Shown one piece after another: positions 8,201 to 15,630 of a stretch of DNA of 36,875 bases. The stretch spans positions 1 through 36,875 of the forward strand of contig JAGBAS010000088.1 in assembly GCA_017938885.1 (NCBI GenBank), read 5' to 3'. The position numbers were made by a program, and so were the translations under genes. Each line of letters begins with the position of its first letter. The stretch's first letter is position 1. Under the pieces are notes generated by a model, which had not been told where the DNA came from, made no database searches, and saw nothing but the letters and a program-made list of their open reading frames with translations. The DNA is from Clostridia bacterium (lineage in GTDB: Bacteria; Bacillota; Clostridia; Oscillospirales; CAG-272).

Positions 8201-11200
8201 GGGATACGCTGCCCGGAACCTTTATGCTGGTTTCTTCCATTGAGTTCGTTGCCGACGACCCCGCTCCTGACTCCCCGGTTCGTCCCGGCCCGTACGTGCC
8301 TGCCAATCCTTCGAATAATACAAACGGTTTTATTTCCAACGTGGATGCTAATGGGGTGGGGGTCTCCTTGTATGACACCGACCTGAGCAATTTCTTCACG
8401 GTTGAGCTCCCGCTGGAAGGCAGTACTGTTGTGCTTTCCGAAGGCGCAAAGAAGTACGAATTGAGTATGATATCGGATATGTATGCCGACGTGAACGGCA
8501 AATATTTTATCCGCTTCAAGGATAGCTCCTTCATGAGTCAAGGTTGGATGTTCGTCCGTGGCTATAAAGTTGTTGTCTCTGATGAGGCTTATGACCATTA
8601 TGCTGATTATCATGGTAATAACGGAATTTATCCCATTCGAAATTACTATGAAACCGACTCGAGCGGCCACATGGGCGGTGCAGGTATCTATGCGCAGCTT
8701 CGTGACGGTATGCTGCATATTATCTTGAAGTATTATGCTCCCAGTGTCGTGACCCGTGTCGGAAACGCATACTACTCCATTCCCTGCGAGGGGGACGATC
8801 TGATGATTGCCGACAACGGCAATTTGGTTTCTATTATTGTTGACGGAAAGACCTATGCCACCGTTGAGCTGACCGGCTCGGTGGTGTATACCGACATCAA
8901 TGATGTCTCTCCTCGAAACGGTTTCGCAAAGACTGCTGTCCTTCGCCTTGCAAACGGTGAGACGCATACGCTTCAAAACACCCTGATTGCCTGTAGCTGT
9001 GAGAGTCAGGTGGGTATTGCGGTCAGAGCCGGCACCATCCGCTTCTCCGCTGTTCAGGTTGGTGGATATTCGGATGTGGCAGTGCCCGGTTTGGGTCAGA
9101 CTGCCGTGACACCTTGGCCCGATGTGCCCGATCCCGATGATCCCGAGCTCGATCCCGACATCCCCGCCATCGGCAACTACAACGTTCCCATGGATCAGTG
9201 GGTCATTACCGGTCACAAGCCCGGAATCGCCTATGCAGATGATGTGAATTTGGGCCCGATGGTTCAAGCGGCCGGATTGGATCGTGCAGCACTGCTCCAT
9301 CAAGGCTCCATCGGCCTCGGTGAGATCGACCTGTCCCTTTACAGCAAAGTTATCGTTACTTATACCACCGATGCCAGCGAATGCACGCAAAGCAATTACG
9401 AGAATAACCCGCAGAATCGCTTCCTGTTGCTCAACGCCGATTCCTCCATGGTGTTTTCTCCCGCCCAGAGCAAGATCGTTGCGGAAACCACCTACAGTCT
9501 GCCTTGGAGCGGCTGGCAGCTGACGACCATGGAGATCGACCTCACAAACGTGGATTACAACGGCCCCGTATATTTCTCTTGTGATACGCTACCCGGACTC
9601 TTTATGCTGATCTCCTCCATCGAATTCGTCGCCGACGATACTGCGTCGGATGATCTCGTATCTCCCGAGGAAGCCGGCGTGATTGCCGGTTCCGTGGATT
9701 CCTTCTTTGTCAACGGTTCGCTGTACTTCCCGCAAGATGGAGGCGCAGGTGACAAGCTGGATGCTATTGATAACACTATCAAGTTTACCACCGACATGGT
9801 TCACGATTCCATGATGCTCCGCGGTTGGATCGGCTTCACTCAGCCCATCGCCAGCTTTGGCTACGTTCTTGACGGTGAGATCGTGTTCGGGGATTTTGAA
9901 CAGCCCACTGAGGATGGTGTTAAGTGGGCAGGCGGTGAGCACGCGCTTCGCTACGCGATCACGGTTCCTCTCAGCCATCTGAGCGATGGCTCCCATACCG
10001 TGGCCTTCGTTATCCTGTTGGAGGATGGTACCTTGGTTCTGCTCCGCAATCCCCTTACGGTGGTGATCGGGGAGACTCCCGATGAGCCCGATGAGCCCGA
10101 TGAGCCCGATGAGCCCGATGCCAACGAAATCCATGTAACCACTACGGACACCTACGGCTATTTCGACTTGTTCAGCTTTACCGCTCCCGTTTCCGGTACC
10201 TATACCTTTAACCTGCCCGCAGGTCTGGGTCTGTTGAGTCAGGAAGCATATGATGATTGGTACACTCCCGAAGTGGACTTCTGCGAAAATGCTGACGGTG
10301 CAACCTACTCCGTTGACCTGGTTGCCGGTGAAACTTGGAGCTTCTATGTTGGCGCGATGATCAAACAGGATTGGATCATCACATGGACGGTTGAAGAGGA
10401 TGGGCCCGGATATGTTGACCCCGATCCCGATGCCTCCTATCCTCTCTGGTCGGATCACTACAATGTCGTTGTTCATCTCAGCTTTGACGAGCTATATATG
10501 GGTATGGAGTATCCCAACTACGACGAATCGAAGAACATCTTCACACCCGGACAAGCCGCTTCTTGGAATGGCGTTGCCTACGTGCCCGACCTCTCCGTAA
10601 CGACCTTGACTTCTTTGGGCTGGGTTGCCGTTCGGGGCGAGGTTGGCCGATTCGGATACCAGATCGATAATTCTCCTTTCGTATTTGATGATAGCTTTAC
10701 TCGTGCGACCGAACAGATTGTCATCGATGTCTCTCAAAGTGTCGGTGGTGACACCGGATCCCGCTTCAAGATTGTTATCGACGTAGCGGGGCTGGTGGGC
10801 AGACACACCGTGCGCACCGTCTATCAGAATCCCGCAGGAGAGATTGTTGTCCTTCGGGAGTTTACTCTGGTGATGGGTGAGGGTGAGCCTGAGCCTGAGC
10901 GAGTTCTGCAACTTGGCGCAAACGAAATCCCTGTGACCGAATGGATTTATGAACAGGGGGGTGTCGATTATACCTTCGTTGTCACGACCGAGGGAAGGTA
11001 CCATTTTATGGGTGATTTCTTATGCCGGGTTTATGACAGTATGGGTATCCTGGTCGGTACAGGTTCTGTTTACTTGACTCCCGGTACGTATACCGTAAGC
11101 TTAGGAACTATGTTTCTTACCAATGTGGGGACTTATCCTTTGATTGTTGAATTTGAAATGGAGGAGCCCGATCCCGATATATTCTATCCCTCGTGGTCGG

Positions 11201-14200
11201 ATCGCCACGACGTCGTTTTCCATAACAGCTTCGACCAACTGTATACCGGATCCGGAAATCCCGACATGGGACCCGAGAATATTTTTACACCCGGACAAGG
11301 CAATGACTGGAACGGCATTGCCAATATTCCCGACCTCTCCGTAACCGCGCTGACCGCCTGGGGCTGGGTCGCTGTGATGGGTGAAGTCGGTCAGTTTGGC
11401 TACCAGATCGATAATTCCGCGTTTGTATTCGACCCCGCTTTCACACATGAAACGGAATATCCTGTGATCGATGCCTCTCAAAGTGCCGGTGCCGACACCG
11501 GCTCCCGGTATAAGATCGTTATGGATATTTCGGGTCTGGCGGGCCTCCATACGGTGCGCCTCGTTTACCGAAACACAACCGGCCAGATCGTCGTTCTTAA
11601 GGAGTTCGTTTTGATGATGGGCGCATCCGAGCCCGGCGAGGGAATGTGGACGACCCACCAAGGGATCAACAACTATCCTTCCGAGGATGACGATCCCGAT
11701 ACGGTGTACCCTCCCGAGTCCGGTTATGAGTATACCTCCGACGGCTTCACCGTCATCCAGCCCGATTGGACAAACTGTATACCCTTTGTGACCGTGTCCA
11801 CCAAGGAGGCGCAGTCCATCAAGAACGGTATCTACCTCAAATTCCGAGTAGATGATTATAGCTACGACGGCGGCTACCAAGCCGATCAATGGATCAGCTT
11901 GTCCCTGAATACCGGTTATGAAAACACCGGTATGCTTCAGCCCGGCAGTGTCGAATACGGAGGTGGTTGGCTGACTTTGCTCCGCGGCCACGGTGACGGG
12001 CTCACCACCAGTATTCCCCATTTGACTGATCCTATGACAGAGGACTTTGGCGGTTCCTTTACGTGGGTTGGATCAAGCTCTATTCCGGTCGAGGTGGATG
12101 ACCAAGGCCGCGAGATCTATACGCTGGAGATTACTTGGAACGGCTACAAATATGAGATCAGGATCAATGGCGTTATGCAGTCCAATGCTGCCCAGATCAC
12201 CGCTCTGCTGGAAAGACTGAGCCCCTCTGGTGAATTCTTCGTGGGTGTTACCATGCATACCGCTGTCAGAGGCGGTTCTGCCGGTTTGACCATTCTGGAG
12301 TACGGTACCTCCGAAGCTACGGCGGTCAAGCCTCTTGGCATTGACCGTAAGGAGCCTGGGGAGAACGAAATCGTTCCTCCTCCCGTTATTGACCCTGATG
12401 AGCCCGATTTTATCGATCCCGATCCCTACGGCTCTTACCCCCTCTGGTCGGAGAACCAAGATGTCATCGTGCGTTTCGAATTTGATTACCTGTTTAAGGG
12501 CGTTGAAGTTCCGAACGATTATTACAGTGACCGTAATTTCTTCCAGCCCGGACGTGTTTCGGAATGGAACGGTATTGCTCAACTGGCTCCCGGTGAGACC
12601 AATACGTTGACCGCCATGGGCTGGGTAGCCATTATGGGTCGGGTTGGCCGATTCGGATACCAGATCGATAATTCTCCCTTCGTATTTGACAACAGCTTTA
12701 CCGTTACGCCCGAAGAAGGCGTGATCGATGCCTCTCAATATTTAGGTGCCGACACCGGCTCGCGCTACAAGATCTCTATGGATATCAGCGGTCTGGAAGG
12801 CTGGCATACGGTTCGCTTGGCATATCAGAATACCGACGGGGAAGTCGTGATCCTGTCTGAGTTTATGCTGAATATCGGCGAGGCTGATGGTTCCTATGAG
12901 CATCCTTATATCATAGACGAGCTCCCCTTCTCCTGCACGATTACGGGTAGCCATGATGTGTATTACCTCTTTATCCCCGAGGAGGATTGTGTGGTCCGCA
13001 TCACCCACCCTGTCGGTTGTTATGTCAGCTTTGTTGATATCGATGAGTGGGAAAGAGAAGGAAATGACTATATCGTTCCTTTGCGTGCAGGCAATAGATA
13101 TATTTTCAATTTTTGGGGCGTGACTGAAAACGGAGGCATATATACCATTGATTATGACGAGGATATGCCTCATATCCATGAGTATGAGCTCCGGGTAACC
13201 CCCCCCACCTGCACCGATATCGGCTTCACAACGTATACGTGCTCTTGCGGCGACGTCTACCGCGATGACATCGTGCCCCCCCTGGGACACCAACCCGGCG
13301 AGTGGATGGTTGACCGAGAGGCTACCTGTACCGAGTCCGGTATCCGTCATTCCGAATGCTCTCGTTGCGGTACGGTGTTGGAAAACGTCTATATTCCCGC
13401 AACGGGACACAGCTACGTGACCTACATGATCCGGGAGGCTACCTGTACCGAGCCCGGTATCATGGAGCATACCTGCGAGTATTGCGGCGATACCTATCCG
13501 ACCTACGTCTACTCGGAGCACCGCTACGTCTTGAGCGTTCACGTGGATGCAACCTGTGAGGCTGACGGAATGAATACCTACACCTGTGACCGTTGCGGCG
13601 ACAGCTATGACGAGATCATCCCCGGTGCCCACAGCTACACGGCGGAGATCACCAAGATCGCAACCGAAGAGGAAGAGGGAATCATTACCTATACCTGCTC
13701 CATCTGCGGTCACAGCTATACCGACATCATCCCCGTCCGTTCCTCGGCCTCCGTTCTCCTGATCCAGGATCGGATGCCTTGGGATCATAACGATAACGTC
13801 CTTCTGCTCAATCACCTGAAGGATGCCGGCTATATCCTCGGCTGGGATATGGTGACTACATCCACCTTCCGTGCGGCCGACCTGGCAGGCTACAGTGTGG
13901 TCATGATCGCCAACGACCAAACCACCGGAACCTACGACCGTCTGGCGGCTCTCCATGACGCGCTTACCTCCTACGTCCGTGCCGGCGGCGTGGTGATCTA
14001 CGGTGCCTGCGACAGCGGCTGGGCCGGCGGAGACATCCGTTCTCCTCTTCCGGGCGGTGTTGTGAAGGAGAATTTCTACTCCCGTTACAACTACATTGCC
14101 GACCGTCTCCATCCCATCGTGACGGGGGCTATGACCGACCAGAAGGCATTGACCGACGCGCTTTTGTACGGTAACTACTGTAGCCATACCTACTTCCACA

Positions 14201-15534
14201 GCGACACGCTTCCTGCCGATGCCAATATCATTCTGCGTGACGCATACGGAAATCCCACCCTGGTCGAATACACCATCGGTGACGGTCACGTCATCGCTTC
14301 GGGTCTGACCTGGGAATTCTACTACAACAGAAACGCATACGAGGGCGGAAGCCTTACCTATTCCAAGAGCGTATTCGACGATCTGGTCGTGTATGCGATC
14401 GGACTCAGCGATCCTTGTGAGCATATCTTTGATATGGGTACCGTATACGGGCCTACCTGTACCGAGGACGGCTATACCCTGCATACCTGTCTGAATTGCG
14501 GTCTGCAAATGAAGGATACCTTCCTGCCTGCACTCGGACACACCCTGGGTGAGTGGACTGTGGCGTATCCCGCCACGACCGAAGTGAACGGTCTGAAGCA
14601 GCGGTGCTGCACCCTCTGCGGAGCCGTGCTGGCTGAGGAGATCATTCCCATGCTGGACGCACCCATCATTCAGGTGCAGGCTCCGACGGATACCGTTATT
14701 CTCGGACAAGAGATCACCTTCAGCGTTGTCATCGAAAACTGCCGTCCCGTGAAGTCTCTGGCAGTCGTCCCGATTTTTGACACGAGCGTCTTTGAACTGG
14801 TCGATCTGCGCTGGACGATTTCGGCACTCATGCAGAATATCGAGCCCGATACCCTCCGCGCCGTATCGGTTTGGAGCGGATCCACAGACATCAATACGAC
14901 GGTATTTACGATTACCCTGAAGGCAATCGCAACGGCTGACAGTACGGCGATGGACTTCACGGTGATCCTGCACGATGAAAACGGAACCGTTCCTGCGGCT
15001 GTGGTTGCTAAGAACGTATCCGTGATCGAATGTCCCCATGAGCATATGACCTGCACCGAGGTGGACGGGGACTACCATATCGGTGTGTGCGATCTCTGCG
15101 GTCACAGCCGTGTTATGAGCCATCGCTACGAGAGCGTTTGCCATACGACCTGTGTGGATTGCGGCCACGAGCGTGTGGCTCCCCATGCTCCCTCTCCCGA
15201 ATGGAACGGAAACGGGGATATGCACTGGCACGACTGTGAGCTTTGCGGCGTGCACCTGGGCGCAGCTCCCCATGCCTACGACGATGCCTACGATGCAGCC
15301 TGTAACGAATGCGGTCACAGCCGCTTCGTCAACGGAGATATGGATCACGATGCCGACGTGGATTCGGACGACGCCGTGTATCTCCTGTATGCGATCCTGT
15401 TCGGTACTGCGGCGTACCCCGTGGAGCAACCTCTTGATCTCAACCGTGACGGCGAAGCCAACGAGGACGACGCGCTCTATCTCCTGTATCACAGCTTCTT
15501 CGGCGAGTCTGAATATCCGTTACAATCCGCATAA
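5266..15534 (+). CDS. Giant secreted dockerin protein with CBM9-like, tandem repeat, CxxC, GATase-like and cohesin-like domains
   Basis: 3,422 residues, starting at ATG 5266 with AGGAG 6 nt before it. Residues 1-28 are a Sec signal peptide. Approximate order: CBM9-like domain 75-330; beta-sandwich 365-520; two 460-residue tandem units (532-990 and 992-1450); beta module 1467-1602; three related beta modules near 1720-1872, 1968-2121 and 2384-2538 with PPC-like segments between; LamG-like domain 2152-2348; CxxC repeats 2635-2824; GATase/ThuA-like domain 2825-3052; more CxxC repeats; cohesin-like domain 3132-3255; CxxC repeats; type I dockerin 3356-3422 with two calcium loops (DMDHDADVDSDD, DLNRDGEANEDD). 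Linkers are rich in Pro, Asp and Glu. The protein probably binds polysaccharide and docks to a cohesin. No catalytic glycosidase motif is visible. Domain names beyond the dockerin and signal peptide rest on pattern, not a search. Confidence 0.85.
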   Translation: MKRVIAFLLAVVMTLSMMPVAALNILAAEDPNNDRALLGYAAKAIAGQPVVEDLNNNSFYPGQYGITAEEFCSVGTIKIDWDPEAFAKLNVTDGDMDDWAVAGYNPIMVDASNMVSWLGDVPDEWSTLAFFVADSKNIYFGFYITDPDFAYGNEGYYNGDAIQLCLDFGNVIGDQLEEDPDSVYNPKNIFYSFSCNGDGAPLQIMRQESGSDGLLTEADGVAGSASRTESGWCAEFSMSWDRLYKDYAWKAWGEDVQILHMGGDENLPLEIGCCLYYLDRSEPNGLVNWAAGTTNGITYRDGTPAVSWTAYDNGIHLELDYEEGMEFNCGGIVIDGVERPMGTLNNAADFNTIVVSNVIGGDPSYKETYTTASGWITENSAIQCGGASVSNPQFPVIGPDNTYKAVCLNGKVTAPGKLTSPVLTGIISELNMSYTKMFTDTQLSVTITITDLSTGAVYTRNVFKEADKNDKYTVWNYKWVLETPIVGPFIIEVVNNCPSAVEANKDRMTILSLTWSAVPSESPEEPETPSDCTDSFLSNVDVNEVGTELDATDLRDFFVIECPLNNSEIVHDNGDKKYKMGGISDMFANMNSRYFFRFKDISFNQCTWMFARGYKVVNSDELIEKFNPSEGIYKINNYYETDANGHMGGAGIYAQLLGGMLNIVLKYYDPSIVTRVGNVIYSIPCEGSEIMIADDGKLVSIIVDGKTYATVELSGSVAYTDMTEVFPRNDFAETAVLRLANGETYTLQNTLIACSYESQVGIVVRPGDIHFSAVQVGGYSDVAVPDLGQTAVTPWPDMPEPDTEPDTEPDTEPDTEPDTEPDIEPDPNEPEPDPDIPAIPAIGNYNVPMDQWVITGHKPGIAYADEANLGPMVQAAGLDRAALLHQGSIGLGEIDLSLYSKVIVTYTTDASEYTQSHYENNPQNRFLLLNADSSMVYSPAQSKIVAETTYSLPWSSWQLTTMEIDLTNVDYNGPVYLSWDTLPGTFMLVSSIEFVADDPAPDSPVRPGPYVPANPSNNTNGFISNVDANGVGVSLYDTDLSNFFTVELPLEGSTVVLSEGAKKYELSMISDMYADVNGKYFIRFKDSSFMSQGWMFVRGYKVVVSDEAYDHYADYHGNNGIYPIRNYYETDSSGHMGGAGIYAQLRDGMLHIILKYYAPSVVTRVGNAYYSIPCEGDDLMIADNGNLVSIIVDGKTYATVELTGSVVYTDINDVSPRNGFAKTAVLRLANGETHTLQNTLIACSCESQVGIAVRAGTIRFSAVQVGGYSDVAVPGLGQTAVTPWPDVPDPDDPELDPDIPAIGNYNVPMDQWVITGHKPGIAYADDVNLGPMVQAAGLDRAALLHQGSIGLGEIDLSLYSKVIVTYTTDASECTQSNYENNPQNRFLLLNADSSMVFSPAQSKIVAETTYSLPWSGWQLTTMEIDLTNVDYNGPVYFSCDTLPGLFMLISSIEFVADDTASDDLVSPEEAGVIAGSVDSFFVNGSLYFPQDGGAGDKLDAIDNTIKFTTDMVHDSMMLRGWIGFTQPIASFGYVLDGEIVFGDFEQPTEDGVKWAGGEHALRYAITVPLSHLSDGSHTVAFVILLEDGTLVLLRNPLTVVIGETPDEPDEPDEPDEPDANEIHVTTTDTYGYFDLFSFTAPVSGTYTFNLPAGLGLLSQEAYDDWYTPEVDFCENADGATYSVDLVAGETWSFYVGAMIKQDWIITWTVEEDGPGYVDPDPDASYPLWSDHYNVVVHLSFDELYMGMEYPNYDESKNIFTPGQAASWNGVAYVPDLSVTTLTSLGWVAVRGEVGRFGYQIDNSPFVFDDSFTRATEQIVIDVSQSVGGDTGSRFKIVIDVAGLVGRHTVRTVYQNPAGEIVVLREFTLVMGEGEPEPERVLQLGANEIPVTEWIYEQGGVDYTFVVTTEGRYHFMGDFLCRVYDSMGILVGTGSVYLTPGTYTVSLGTMFLTNVGTYPLIVEFEMEEPDPDIFYPSWSDRHDVVFHNSFDQLYTGSGNPDMGPENIFTPGQGNDWNGIANIPDLSVTALTAWGWVAVMGEVGQFGYQIDNSAFVFDPAFTHETEYPVIDASQSAGADTGSRYKIVMDISGLAGLHTVRLVYRNTTGQIVVLKEFVLMMGASEPGEGMWTTHQGINNYPSEDDDPDTVYPPESGYEYTSDGFTVIQPDWTNCIPFVTVSTKEAQSIKNGIYLKFRVDDYSYDGGYQADQWISLSLNTGYENTGMLQPGSVEYGGGWLTLLRGHGDGLTTSIPHLTDPMTEDFGGSFTWVGSSSIPVEVDDQGREIYTLEITWNGYKYEIRINGVMQSNAAQITALLERLSPSGEFFVGVTMHTAVRGGSAGLTILEYGTSEATAVKPLGIDRKEPGENEIVPPPVIDPDEPDFIDPDPYGSYPLWSENQDVIVRFEFDYLFKGVEVPNDYYSDRNFFQPGRVSEWNGIAQLAPGETNTLTAMGWVAIMGRVGRFGYQIDNSPFVFDNSFTVTPEEGVIDASQYLGADTGSRYKISMDISGLEGWHTVRLAYQNTDGEVVILSEFMLNIGEADGSYEHPYIIDELPFSCTITGSHDVYYLFIPEEDCVVRITHPVGCYVSFVDIDEWEREGNDYIVPLRAGNRYIFNFWGVTENGGIYTIDYDEDMPHIHEYELRVTPPTCTDIGFTTYTCSCGDVYRDDIVPPLGHQPGEWMVDREATCTESGIRHSECSRCGTVLENVYIPATGHSYVTYMIREATCTEPGIMEHTCEYCGDTYPTYVYSEHRYVLSVHVDATCEADGMNTYTCDRCGDSYDEIIPGAHSYTAEITKIATEEEEGIITYTCSICGHSYTDIIPVRSSASVLLIQDRMPWDHNDNVLLLNHLKDAGYILGWDMVTTSTFRAADLAGYSVVMIANDQTTGTYDRLAALHDALTSYVRAGGVVIYGACDSGWAGGDIRSPLPGGVVKENFYSRYNYIADRLHPIVTGAMTDQKALTDALLYGNYCSHTYFHSDTLPADANIILRDAYGNPTLVEYTIGDGHVIASGLTWEFYYNRNAYEGGSLTYSKSVFDDLVVYAIGLSDPCEHIFDMGTVYGPTCTEDGYTLHTCLNCGLQMKDTFLPALGHTLGEWTVAYPATTEVNGLKQRCCTLCGAVLAEEIIPMLDAPIIQVQAPTDTVILGQEITFSVVIENCRPVKSLAVVPIFDTSVFELVDLRWTISALMQNIEPDTLRAVSVWSGSTDINTTVFTITLKAIATADSTAMDFTVILHDENGTVPAAVVAKNVSVIECPHEHMTCTEVDGDYHIGVCDLCGHSRVMSHRYESVCHTTCVDCGHERVAPHAPSPEWNGNGDMHWHDCELCGVHLGAAPHAYDDAYDAACNECGHSRFVNGDMDHDADVDSDDAVYLLYAILFGTAAYPVEQPLDLNRDGEANEDDALYLLYHSFFGESEYPLQSA
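6874..9633 (+). repeat. Two tandem 1,380-bp units inside the giant gene
   Basis: Sequence at 7801 onward recurs at 9181 onward, an offset of 1,380 bp. By eye 7801-8220 and 9181-9600 differ at about 16 of 420 positions. The first half of each unit (near 6874-7640 and 8254-9110) is clearly homologous but much more diverged. Unit boundaries are approximate. Confidence 0.85.
7663..7734 (+). repeat. 12-bp tandem repeat encoding a Pro-Asp-Thr-Glu linker
   Basis: Six copies of GAGCCCGATACT (the last with one change), extended by a degenerate copy. It encodes a PDTE linker between beta domains and is likely to vary in copy number by slippage. Confidence 0.95.
10081..10116 (+). repeat. 9-bp tandem repeat encoding a Pro-Asp-Glu linker
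   Basis: Four exact copies of GATGAGCCC encode a DEP repeat that separates two beta modules of the giant protein. Confidence 0.95.
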
Positions 15535-15546
15535 CGCCTGCGTTTT

Positions 15547-15578
15547 GGCTCAATGGGTTCTCGCGAACCCATTGAGCC
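15547..15578 (+). other. Perfect 14-bp intergenic stem-loop without U-run
   Basis: GGCTCAATGGGTTC (15547-15560), loop TCGC, then the exact reverse complement (15565-15578). It begins 13 nt after the giant gene's stop codon. A U-run is absent, so full termination is unlikely; it may protect or process the mRNA between the two genes. The frame of the next gene is open through it, but the ribosome-binding site places the start further down. Confidence 0.8.
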
Positions 15579-15630
15579 GGCAGGAAAAGCACCCACAATA
15601 TCCGTACGGAAAAGAATGGAGGACAGTTTT

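Noticed and set aside
12742..15492. A 916-codon open frame on the minus strand inside the giant gene, and similar long ones at 16351-18600, 6433-8016 and 20006-21499
   Set aside because: They mirror genes with clear domains, have no ribosome-binding sites, and read as low-complexity His/Val/Gly/Ile-rich sequence. They result from codon bias on the coding strand.
15553..15630. An earlier ATG start for the second dockerin protein
   Set aside because: It lies inside the intergenic stem-loop, has no ribosome-binding site, and would place 26 polar residues before the signal peptide.
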